Assembly: GCA_031411235.1 (NCBI GenBank)
Contig: JANOAR010000047.1
Location: 1 to 56,608, forward strand
Direction: 5' to 3'
DNA: 56,608 nucleotides
From: JANOAR01 sp031411235
Lineage (GTDB): Bacteria > Verrucomicrobiota > Verrucomicrobiia > Verrucomicrobiales > Verrucomicrobiaceae
Shown: positions 49,257 through 56,608 of the stretch, one piece after another
How positions within the stretch are numbered: the first letter of the stretch is position 1
Layout: every line of letters starts with the position of its first letter
Notes under the pieces: model-generated
What the model saw: only the letters and a program-made list of their open reading frames with translations
Databases searched by the model: none
What the model was told of the DNA's origin: nothing
Position numbers and translations under genes: made by a program

Positions 49257-51863
49257 CTATGGCTGCGTGATGACATTCTGCTGCAAGGTCACAGCCGTCT
49301 GCGCCAGGGCTCTGCCTTCCAGCTTTGCGCCCGTGTTCATCGCGATTAAAGACTGGCACAAGATGACGCCTTTGAACTTAGCCCCCGTGTTGAGCGTCGT
49401 AGTGCCAGCAACCTGCCAGAAGACGTTTTTCGCCTGCGCTCCACCCGTTAAAGTGATGCCTGCGCCGCTGCCAGCGGAGAGGTTTCCAGCGACCTGGAAA
49501 ATCCAGACATCATCGGCCCCACCTTCAAGCGTAACATCGGAAGCCATTCCCACTGAGCTGCTCCATTTGTAGAGTCCAGGTGGCAGTTCCATGCCGCTGA
49601 TCGTGCCTGCGCCCAGTTCCGTGAAGTCAGGCGACGAGCGTCCCGCAGCATCGCTATAAGCGAGTTCCATATCGGCGACTGAGAGCAATAACAGGTTCGC
49701 GTCTTGCGTCCGGCACGCCGGGCCTGCGGCATCGACGGTGTAGATTTGCCCGGTGACTTCCGCGCAGGTGACGCCAATCGCCGCGCCCGTGATGGGGCTG
49801 GTACCGATGTTGCCTGTGATGGCGGATGAAGGGACATCGGTAATCCCGGTCTTCGATAGGATCACGAAACTGCCAGCCATACCAAGATTCACCGGCGCAG
49901 GCCCCTGCGCACCTCTGAGGGTGACAAGGCCGGACAAGTTGGACAGACCTGCGTTGATGACTTTAGGCTTCGAGGTCACGAAGTAGCCGTAGCCACCGTG
50001 GGAATTGCCCTTCTGGTAAACCACGCCACTGAACGCAGGATGGGTTTTGTCAGTGTGGGTGAACATCCCAGCGAACTTGCCCGTGGCCGCCGTCAGGGTC
50101 AGCGAGTAGCTACGATCCGCTGGCTTGTTGAGTCTCGTCACCACGTTGCGCGGCGAAATGTTCAAGGCCTTCGTCACGTCGAGCGTGAGTCCACCCATCT
50201 GGAACTCCAAGAACGCGTTGTGGGCCGTGGGGGGGGCGAGCGCAAGTCCTGGCAACACACAAGTGCCGGGCACAGCGACATACTTCGCACCAGCCAGTGT
50301 CGTGTTCACGCCTTCGGGCCAGCCATAAGGATAGTTCACGCCCCCAGCATAGGGCTTGAACCAGAGAAATCCGGAACCAGTAAGATCACTATTGGGCAGA
50401 GCATCATTCAACGCGATCAACCCGCCAAAGGAGCCAGCCTTGCGGATGTAAAGCTGGGCGAATAGAGGGCTGGTCAATTCAGCGCTCAGTGGCGCACTCG
50501 CGGTAACTGCGGTGCCATCTGCCAGCTTGCCACTTAGCGTCACTAATCCAGCAGGAGTCACGGTGATGGAACCAATGCCATCGCCTTGCGGGAAGTCCTG
50601 CGTGGTGAGGCCATTGCTCTGCGCCTGCGCGGGAATGACCACGGTGTAGTAGCCCTTGTTCATCGTGTATTGAGAAGGCACCACGGTGGTCTTGCTAAAG
50701 GCAGCACGTTCGGCCACCAGCGAGGACAAAGGCAGCAATGCACCTCGATTCAGCTGACCCAACGAACCGTTGATTTGGTGGGACATGGCAGGCGGCAAAT
50801 CCAGGATCACCGCGCTGAGCACGAGGCTCGGCAGGCCAATGCGATTGATGTTGACGGTGCTGGTGCGTGCCGCGCCGAACACCGCATTGCCCATGTTATC
50901 AAACTTCCCCGTGAGCGGCAGAGTGAGGCCGCTAATCTTCAGCGAGCCCGTGAAACTGCCCGAGGGCGTGAGTTTCAAAGTGATGAAACCAACGCTCTCA
51001 TTGCTCGCAGGCAAGACACTCGCTGTCAGCAGCCCATTGTAGCTGCCGATCACCCCGAGGGTGAAACGATTGATGATGAAGGCCGCAGAGAACACCGGGT
51101 TTAAGGCCATCGCATCGGTGAACACGAAGGTCAGCTTTGGCACAGCCGTGGCAGGTGTGGTAAGCCCGACTCCGGCCCAGCCATTGAAGATATTCGTGGT
51201 GCCAGGGCCCGTAGGCACGGCGGTGAGGGTGTAGCTCTTGCCCACTTGATAAACGGCACCAGCCAGCTTGCCAGTAACCGCTCCAGGGCCAGTGGTATTC
51301 ACGGTTAGTGCGACCTTAACGACATAAGTGAATTTTCGCGTAACGAGGATCGAGAAGTTACCCGCGAGATCAAATACCTGTGTTGTTACGGTATTGATGC
51401 CACCCAGTGGATTCAAAGTGAAGGAATAGGACGTTGTCACCGCGCCTGCGGTAGTTAGTGTCGCAAGAGCAGGCACGCCGCCATTGAGTGACACCAGCAC
51501 ATGGTCAACGCCTATGTTGTCAGTGGCCACACCCGCCAAAATGAATGCACCGCCAGGGGTGCCTGTGACCGAGGAAGTAGCAGCACTGGGTGCTGTGACC
51601 GTTAGCTTGGGTTTGACCACATCGGGGATGGCATGGGCAGCCGAGGGGAACACTGCCGCAGCAGCAATCGCCAGCAGCATCATGGGTATTACTTTGATAA
51701 ATCCAAGGTTCGAGAATTTACTTTTACGTTTCTCAATAATGTCGAGATTGTGGAAAGGATTTTCCACTAGGTTACAGAAACGATTTTGGTTGATTTGGAT
51801 ATGCATAATGTTGTCGGCTTCGAGTGAAGCCAATTTTGAGCAGTTGATCATTGTGGGTTTCAT
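49257..51863 (-). CDS. Exported protein with Ig-like/repeat region and C-terminal ice-binding-like (DUF3494) domain
   Basis: An 868-residue protein. A long N-terminal region of about 55 residues precedes the hydrophobic signal IPMMLLAIAAAAVFPSAAHA, like the extended signals of large surface proteins. Residues about 85-180 look Ig-like (GGAFILAGVATDNIGVDHVL). About 190-260 hold a bacterial-repeat-type domain (YQVGKSYTLTAVPTGPGTTN then IFNGWAG). The middle is beta-rich. Residues 659-868 match DUF3494 ice-binding proteins: NLGMAGSFVILSKTGITDVP, AITGNIGTSPITG, GADDVWIFQVAGNLSAGSG, NVFWQVAGTTTLNTGAKFKG and LEGRALAQTAVTL. Such domains bind ice, or serve as adhesins or matrix proteins. It may be part of an inserted segment (see findings). 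Confidence 0.85.
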   Translation of the reverse strand: MKPTMINCSKLASLEADNIMHIQINQNRFCNLVENPFHNLDIIEKRKSKFSNLGFIKVIPMMLLAIAAAAVFPSAAHAIPDVVKPKLTVTAPSAATSSVTGTPGGAFILAGVATDNIGVDHVLVSLNGGVPALATLTTAGAVTTSYSFTLNPLGGINTVTTQVFDLAGNFSILVTRKFTYVVKVALTVNTTGPGAVTGKLAGAVYQVGKSYTLTAVPTGPGTTNIFNGWAGVGLTTPATAVPKLTFVFTDAMALNPVFSAAFIINRFTLGVIGSYNGLLTASVLPASNESVGFITLKLTPSGSFTGSLKISGLTLPLTGKFDNMGNAVFGAARTSTVNINRIGLPSLVLSAVILDLPPAMSHQINGSLGQLNRGALLPLSSLVAERAAFSKTTVVPSQYTMNKGYYTVVIPAQAQSNGLTTQDFPQGDGIGSITVTPAGLVTLSGKLADGTAVTASAPLSAELTSPLFAQLYIRKAGSFGGLIALNDALPNSDLTGSGFLWFKPYAGGVNYPYGWPEGVNTTLAGAKYVAVPGTCVLPGLALAPPTAHNAFLEFQMGGLTLDVTKALNISPRNVVTRLNKPADRSYSLTLTAATGKFAGMFTHTDKTHPAFSGVVYQKGNSHGGYGYFVTSKPKVINAGLSNLSGLVTLRGAQGPAPVNLGMAGSFVILSKTGITDVPSSAITGNIGTSPITGAAIGVTCAEVTGQIYTVDAAGPACRTQDANLLLLSVADMELAYSDAAGRSSPDFTELGAGTISGMELPPGLYKWSSSVGMASDVTLEGGADDVWIFQVAGNLSAGSGAGITLTGGAQAKNVFWQVAGTTTLNTGAKFKGVILCQSLIAMNTGAKLEGRALAQTAVTLQQNVITQP

Positions 51864-52230
51864 AAGTCGCTAGTAAGGCGAGATGGTGATCAAGATGCTA
51901 TGGGGTGAGTTGCCCAAGCTTTGCGCAACGATTACAAGGTAGCTAGAGCCTGCCCCAACTAAGCCAATTGATGAAATCCCCATCCCTGCCGAGCGTGATG
52001 GTGGTCGCCGCTTGTGCGCGGCAGACGGTGCTGATTGTTTGATGGAGCGCGAGGGCCTGCTGGGCGAGCGCTTCGGCTGCGCTACACCCGCCGAGGCTGT
52101 GGCGAGGAAGGGGATATTCGCCTCTGCGCTGGCTTCACAAAAGCGGGGCAGGTGGTGGCGCTCGTTTAGCAGCTAGAGCTAGCGATCCACCCGGCCAACC
52201 GCTGCTGCTTGAGCGGCATAGTTGGCGGTA
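51864..52230. other. 367-bp spacer with a duplicated gene end
   Basis: Upstream region of the ice-binding-like gene. It carries the oxidoreductase remnant at 52038-52171 and otherwise no recognisable feature. Confidence 0.6.
52038..52171 (+). pseudogene. Decayed second copy of the Gfo/Idh/MocA gene 3' end
   Basis: Aligned by eye, this matches 48739-48871 at roughly 85% over about 130 bp. Both begin TTGATGGAGCGCGAGGGCCT and share CACCCGCCGAGGC and GGGCAGGTGGTGGCGCT. A one-base deletion near 52143 breaks the last codons. Only the final 40-odd codons of the gene are present. Confidence 0.8.
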
Positions 52231-52839
52231 TCACTCGCCGAACGTCGCTACCACTCGCGGTTCTTTTTCGCCCTTCTTGATGAGGAAGACTTCGCAACTC
52301 GCGGCATACGGGTTGCCCTCGAAGCGTTCGTTCAGATCGGCGGCAAACTCGGCGAGCGACTCAGGCTTGGCGGGGAAAATGTAGAGCGCATTGCGATCTG
52401 GGGCCGCAGCCCATATTTCATCGCCAAAGAGGGTCGCGAAGGTTTTCCCCAGCGATGGCGCGATGAGTAGCGTGGCCAGCAGCGGGCTATCGCCGCGATA
52501 CACGGCGTAGCGAGTTTTGCCTGTGTCATCCTTGATGAATTCTGGGTTCAGCAGGGCCAAGCGTTTGTCTGCCGCTGCTGCGGCACGCTCGATGAAGCTC
52601 TCTTTGCTGATGCCCAGCCGGACGAATTCTTCAGCGGTGTAGGCCTTCACACCTGGGGACTCCGTCACTGTGTGGGCGGGCGAGAGCACCGTGCGCTGCG
52701 CCCCAGCGATGGTGCAGGAGGCGGTGCTGTGCATGGCCTTGGGCTCGGGGAGCAACAGGTAGCTCTCCAGCTTCGGAGCCTGAGCGCCTGCGGGGCAGAC
52801 AATCAGTAGGGCAAGCAAGAAAGAGGTGCGTCGAGTCAT
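52231..52839 (-). CDS. Secreted protein of unknown function
   Basis: A 202-residue protein started at the ATG at 52839, giving the signal peptide RRTSFLLALLIVCPAGAQA. The mature part begins PKLESYLLLPEPKAMHSTAS. It has an alpha/beta appearance (KTRYAVYRGDSPLLATLLIA, FGDEIWAAAPDRNALYIFPA). I do not recognise the family. It stands alone, about 90 bp downstream of purM in the same direction. Confidence 0.65.
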   Translation of the reverse strand: MTRRTSFLLALLIVCPAGAQAPKLESYLLLPEPKAMHSTASCTIAGAQRTVLSPAHTVTESPGVKAYTAEEFVRLGISKESFIERAAAAADKRLALLNPEFIKDDTGKTRYAVYRGDSPLLATLLIAPSLGKTFATLFGDEIWAAAPDRNALYIFPAKPESLAEFAADLNERFEGNPYAASCEVFLIKKGEKEPRVVATFGE

Positions 52840-52929
52840 GCGGCACCTTGCCGGATGAGTCGGCAAAATGGAAATGCGAATTGATAAAATCCAAGTTCAT
52901 CCAACGCGCTATGTCGCTGGCAATGAGCC

Positions 52930-53934
52930 TTATTTCCGTATCGCCACGCGCACTTCGCCGCTGTTGTCCATCTCGCCGATGACGCTGGCTCCATTGCCGC
53001 ATTTCACCGCCTTGTCGGCGTCTTCAGGCGCGACGATAGCGACCCAGCCGAGGCCCATGTTGAAGGTGTCGAAGGCGTCGCGCGGATTGGCGTGATGCAG
53101 CACGCGTTGAGCAACATCATTTTCCCAGTGGGGAATGGTCAGATTGGCACCGAGGCCACGCTTGAGGAACATGCGACCGAGGTTCTCGGGTAAGCCACCG
53201 CCTGTGATGTGGGCAAGGGCGCGAGGGCGGATACCAGCGGCTTTTAGCGCGTTGGTCTCTTCGTGGTAGAGCAGCGTCGGGAGGAGGAGTTTGCGCATTT
53301 CGTCCTCGGTGAACTTGAGCTTCTCCTGGTTAATAATGCGGCGCACGAGGCTGAAGCCGTTGGCATGGAAACCCGCGCTGGGCCAGCCGATGAGCACATC
53401 GCCCGCAGTGATGCTAATGGGCTCCAGGAGATCGCCTTTCTCGGCGGCACCAATGGCGAAGCCGCTCAACTCCACCATGCCTTCGGGCACCATGCCGGGC
53501 ATCTCCGCCGTCTCGCCGCCAGCGAGGATGCAGTTGCAGGCTTCGAGGTAGTCCGTCATGCCCGCGATGATGCGCGTGATCTGCGTCTTCTGGATCTTCG
53601 GGATGCCCACGTAGTCCAGAAACATGATCGGGTCCGCGCCCGTGGTGAGCACGTCGTTCACGTTCATCGCGACGAGGTCTTTGCCGGCGGCTTCGAGCTG
53701 ATCGTGCTTCAGCAGCAGCTCGATTTTCGTGCCCACGCCGTCACAGCCCGTGAGGATCATGGGGTGTTTGTAGCCGCTGAGGTCATAGGCGGCGGCGAAC
53801 AGGCCAAAGGGATTCGCCAGCTTGCGGTTGCGCTGCGTCCGCTTCACCAGCACTCCGATGTCATCGACCAGCGACGCTGCTTCGTGAATATCGACGCCGG
53901 CTTGTTTGTAAGTGTGTGCGGAAGGGCTGCTCAT
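52930..53934 (-). CDS. purM: Phosphoribosylformylglycinamidine cyclo-ligase
   Basis: A 334-residue AIR synthetase. SAHTYKQAGVDIHEAASLVD is the expected N-terminus. KHPMILTGCDGVGTKIELLL is the ATP/FGAM-binding loop, and VNDVLTTGADPIMFLDYVGI and LAGGETAEMPGMVPEGMVEL are PurM signatures. HITGGGLPENLGRMF is in the C-terminal half. It makes aminoimidazole ribotide in purine synthesis, in the cytosol. Length and motifs are complete. Confidence 0.96.
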   Translation of the reverse strand: MSSPSAHTYKQAGVDIHEAASLVDDIGVLVKRTQRNRKLANPFGLFAAAYDLSGYKHPMILTGCDGVGTKIELLLKHDQLEAAGKDLVAMNVNDVLTTGADPIMFLDYVGIPKIQKTQITRIIAGMTDYLEACNCILAGGETAEMPGMVPEGMVELSGFAIGAAEKGDLLEPISITAGDVLIGWPSAGFHANGFSLVRRIINQEKLKFTEDEMRKLLLPTLLYHEETNALKAAGIRPRALAHITGGGLPENLGRMFLKRGLGANLTIPHWENDVAQRVLHHANPRDAFDTFNMGLGWVAIVAPEDADKAVKCGNGASVIGEMDNSGEVRVAIRK

Positions 53935-54043
53935 GGGAAAATAGTGGCCCGCTGACTAGCCCGAAAGCCGGGGCGGCTCAAACGGAAACTCATCGGGTGG
54001 GGAGTCGAGTGGTTTGGCGACTCATTCGCCTTGGCGCTTGTAT

Positions 54044-56608
54044 TCACTTCTTCTCAAACACCGGCTTCCCACCCTTCATCACCGCTGTGATGTGATCGCC
54101 GTCTTTGAAGCCGCCTTCAAGGACGGCGAGGGACAGCGGATCGAGGAGGTGTTTTTGGATGGCGCGTTTCAGGGGACGTGCGCCATAGACGGGATCGAAG
54201 CCGGCGTCGGCGAGGTAGCGGGTGGTGTCGTCGGTGACGGTGAGGTGGATGTTTTGCTTGGCGAGGCGGTCGATGACGCGCTGGAGCTGGATCTTGACGA
54301 TCTGGTCGAGCTGCGCGGCGTCGAGACGGTCGAAGATGACGATCTCGTCGATGCGGTTGAGGAACTCGGGGCGGAAGAACTGCTTCAAGCTGTCTCGCAC
54401 CAGGGCGTCGCGCTGCTCGGCGTTGCTGACGTCCTGGATGACGTTGCTGCCGATGTTGCTGGTCATGATGAGGACCGTGTTCTTGAAATCGACCGTGCGG
54501 CCCTGGCCATCGGTGATGCGGCCATCATCAAGCACTTGGAGCAGTGTATTGAAGACATCCGGGTGCGCTTTTTCGACCTCGTCGAACAAAACGACGCTGT
54601 AAGGCCGACGGCGCACAGCCTCGCTGAGCTGGCCGCCTTCTTCATAACCGACGTAACCGGGAGGCGCGCCGATGAGGCGGCTGACGCTGTGCTTCTCCAT
54701 GTATTCGCTCATGTCGATGCGGGTCATGGCACTGTCGTCATCGAACAAGAACTCGGCGAGCGCTTTGCATAGCTCCGTCTTGCCGACGCCGGTGGGGCCG
54801 AGGAAGAGGAAGCTGCCAATGGGGCGGTTTTCATCCTGAATGCCCGCACGCGCACGGCGCACGGCATTGCTGACGGCGGTGATGGCGTCCTTTTGGCCGA
54901 TGACGCGTTTGCCGAGGCGTTCTTCCATCTTCACGAGCTTGGAGCGCTCGCCCTCTTGCAAGCGTGAGACAGGAATGCCGGTCCAGTTCGCCACGACGCG
55001 GGCGATGTCTTCTTCGGTGACTTCTTCGCGCAGCAAGGTGTGGGCGGCGCGGGGCTCTTTGTTTTCAGTGGACGTGGCGGCAAGCTTCTTTTCGAGATCG
55101 GGGATGAGTCCGTATTGAATCTCACCCGCACGACCGAAGTCGCCACGACGCTGCGCCTGCTCCTGCTCGGTGCGGAGGCGTTCGAGTTCCTCCTTCATCT
55201 TGCGACCGACCTGCACGGATTCCTTTTCCTTCATCCATTGAGCCTTGAGTGCCGAAGAGCTTTCTTTGAGGTCAGCGATCTCTTTGTCGAGCTTTTCAAT
55301 GCGGGCCTTGGAAGCCGAGTCCTTCTCTTTCTTCAAAGCCTGACGCTCCATCTCGCCCATCATGACCTGGCGCTCGATCACGTCAATCTCCGTGGGCATG
55401 GAGTCGAGCTCGATCTTGATGCGACTGGCGGCTTCATCGACGAGGTCGATGGCTTTGTCCGGCAGGAAGCGGTCGGTGATGTAGCGATTGCTCAGCGTGG
55501 CGGCGGCAATGATGGCGTTGTCTTGAATGCGCACGCCGTGGTGGACTTCGTAACGTTCTTTGAGACCGCGCAAGATCGCGATGGTGTCCTCCACACTCGG
55601 CTCACCGACCTTCACCGGCTGGAAGCGACGCTCCAGCGCGGGGTCTTTTTCGATGTGCTTGCGATACTCGTCCAACGTGGTCGCGCCGATGCAGCGCAGC
55701 TCACCGCGAGCGAGCTGCGGCTTCAAAAGATTGCCCGCATCCATCGCGCCCTCGCCTTTGCCAGCGCCAACGATGGTGTGCAGTTCGTCGATGAAGAGAA
55801 TGATCTCGCCATCGCTCGAAGTGACCTCTTTGAGGAAGGCTTTGAGCCGCTCCTCGAACTCGCCACGAAACTTTGCCCCAGCCATCATGCCGCCGAGGTC
55901 CATGCTGATGAGCTTCTTCCCTTTGAGCGAATCCGGCACGTCACCGGCGACGATGCGACGTGCGAGACCTTCCGCGATGGCCGTCTTGCCCACGCCAGGC
56001 TCGCCGATGAGCACGGGGTTGTTCTTCGTGCGGCGGCTAAGCACCTGCATCACGCGGCGGATTTCTTCATCGCGACCGATGACGGGATCGATCTTCCCAG
56101 CCTTGGCGCGCGCGGTGAGATCGGTGCCGTATTTCTCCAGCGTCTGGTATTTGCCCTCCGGGTCCTGATCCACCACACGCTGGCTGCCGCGCACGGCGGT
56201 GAGGCCTTTGGAAACGGTGTCATAAGTCAGCCCGGCCTGCTTCAGCACATCGGATAGTTCCGTCTTCGTTTTGAAGAGGGCCAAGATGATGTGCTCCACG
56301 CTGAGGAAGTCGTCCTTGAGCTTCTTCTGCTCGTCCTCGGCCTTCGTCATGAGCTCGCGCATCTCATTGGACAGATGGAGGCCGCTGGAGCCACCGCTGA
56401 CCTTTGGCTGCTTCGCGAGCACAGCTTCAACTCCAGCCTTCAGACCTTGGGCTGCGGTTGGATTGACCGCCGCCTTTTCAAACAACGGCAAGGCGATGCC
56501 GCCTTCCTGCTCAAGCAGGGCGAGAAGGAGATGGGCGGGCTTCAATTCCTGATGCCCGTGCCGTGTGGCGATGGACTGCGAGGCGTTGAAGGCCTCCTGA
56601 AGTTTGAC
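54044..56608 (-). CDS. clpB: ClpB protein disaggregase, N-terminus cut by the window edge
   Basis: The frame stays open to the right edge. Beyond the first internal ATG (56545) it still reads VKLQEAFNASQSIATRHGHQ, so only about ten N-terminal residues are missing. The Clp-N repeats are followed by the first AAA module: GEPGVGKTAIAEGLA, ILFIDELHTIVGAG. The middle coiled-coil domain is intact (KKEKDSASKARIEKLDKEIA to RAGEIQYGLIPDLEKKLA). The second module has GPTGVGKTELCKALAE and VLFDEVEKAHPDVFNTLLQV. The product is a hexameric ATPase that rescues aggregated proteins with DnaK. It ends at VMKGGKPVFEKK. Confidence 0.97.
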   Translation of the reverse strand, partial: VKLQEAFNASQSIATRHGHQELKPAHLLLALLEQEGGIALPLFEKAAVNPTAAQGLKAGVEAVLAKQPKVSGGSSGLHLSNEMRELMTKAEDEQKKLKDDFLSVEHIILALFKTKTELSDVLKQAGLTYDTVSKGLTAVRGSQRVVDQDPEGKYQTLEKYGTDLTARAKAGKIDPVIGRDEEIRRVMQVLSRRTKNNPVLIGEPGVGKTAIAEGLARRIVAGDVPDSLKGKKLISMDLGGMMAGAKFRGEFEERLKAFLKEVTSSDGEIILFIDELHTIVGAGKGEGAMDAGNLLKPQLARGELRCIGATTLDEYRKHIEKDPALERRFQPVKVGEPSVEDTIAILRGLKERYEVHHGVRIQDNAIIAAATLSNRYITDRFLPDKAIDLVDEAASRIKIELDSMPTEIDVIERQVMMGEMERQALKKEKDSASKARIEKLDKEIADLKESSSALKAQWMKEKESVQVGRKMKEELERLRTEQEQAQRRGDFGRAGEIQYGLIPDLEKKLAATSTENKEPRAAHTLLREEVTEEDIARVVANWTGIPVSRLQEGERSKLVKMEERLGKRVIGQKDAITAVSNAVRRARAGIQDENRPIGSFLFLGPTGVGKTELCKALAEFLFDDDSAMTRIDMSEYMEKHSVSRLIGAPPGYVGYEEGGQLSEAVRRRPYSVVLFDEVEKAHPDVFNTLLQVLDDGRITDGQGRTVDFKNTVLIMTSNIGSNVIQDVSNAEQRDALVRDSLKQFFRPEFLNRIDEIVIFDRLDAAQLDQIVKIQLQRVIDRLAKQNIHLTVTDDTTRYLADAGFDPVYGARPLKRAIQKHLLDPLSLAVLEGGFKDGDHITAVMKGGKPVFEKK

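Noticed and set aside
48872..52230. Insertion-sequence element around the ice-binding-like gene
   Set aside because: No transposase frame and no terminal inverted repeats seen; the flanking similarity is a duplicated gene end, not a short target duplication.

Overview
The window is a GC-rich (about 60% by eye) bacterial chromosome segment. It most resembles a member of the Verrucomicrobiota, in the Prosthecobacter/Verrucomicrobium area. Reasons are the HPr kinase/HPr pair next to folD, the MlaEFD-like block, the exosortase/PEP-CTERM cluster, the near absence of Shine-Dalgarno sequences, and the general look of the proteins. This placement is inferred from protein character and was not tested by a search.

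Left flank (1-11.8 kb), mostly housekeeping and mostly on the minus strand: an M1 metallopeptidase cut by the window edge, with an apparent frameshift in its signal peptide; a secreted PhoPQ-related alpha/beta hydrolase; folD; HPr; HPr kinase/phosphorylase; a Uma2-type protein; a zinc-ribbon membrane protein; and an MlaD/MlaF/MlaE-like lipid ABC transporter. Then, on the plus strand, come an EVE-domain protein and the dihydrolipoamide acetyltransferase (E2) of a 2-oxoacid dehydrogenase.

Centre (11.8-45.5 kb): 24 consecutive minus-strand genes form an exopolysaccharide/exosortase locus. It seems to be read from an AT-rich promoter region near 45.5 kb. Several genes overlap by ATGA, which suggests translational coupling. 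The first genes encode a glycosyltransferase, the initiating sugar-phosphate transferase and a degenerate nucleotidyltransferase/hexapeptide/sugar-transferase fusion. Next is a partner-switching module: a STAS antagonist, an RsbW-GAF-SpoIIE phosphatase and a receiver-only response regulator. After a phosphodiesterase and an FkbM methyltransferase come more glycosyltransferases, a flippase, a nucleotidyltransferase-fold protein and a GT4-WecG-STAS-STAS fusion. The distal part encodes an ExeA-type ATPase, a co-polymerase/outer-membrane exporter (PCP-OPX) fusion, a second exporter, an O-antigen-ligase-like polymerase, a PEP-CTERM protein with a DUF4114-like domain, a TPR protein and an exosortase fused to an EpsI-like domain. 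Together these can start, build, flip, polymerise and export a polysaccharide and sort a PEP-CTERM protein to the envelope.

Across this locus, and not seen in the housekeeping flanks, lie more than 25 short tandem tracts with 7-bp or 8-bp units, plus a 42-bp tandem repeat. They sit between genes and also inside or at the ends of coding regions, where they supply linkers, N-terminal extensions and C-terminal tails. They look like the heptanucleotide STRR sequences known from filamentous cyanobacteria.

Right flank (46-56.6 kb): galE, a SufU/NifU-type scaffold and a Gfo/Idh/MocA oxidoreductase on the plus strand. An apparent insertion follows, carrying a large ice-binding-like (DUF3494) exported protein and an autotransporter-like fragment. 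It is bounded by a second, decayed copy of the oxidoreductase 3' end. Last are a secreted unknown protein, purM and clpB, whose N-terminus runs off the right edge.

The most interesting points are the apparent wiring of STAS/partner-switching regulation directly to glycosyltransferases, the PCP-OPX fusion built around repeat-derived linkers, and the repeat tracts confined to the locus.
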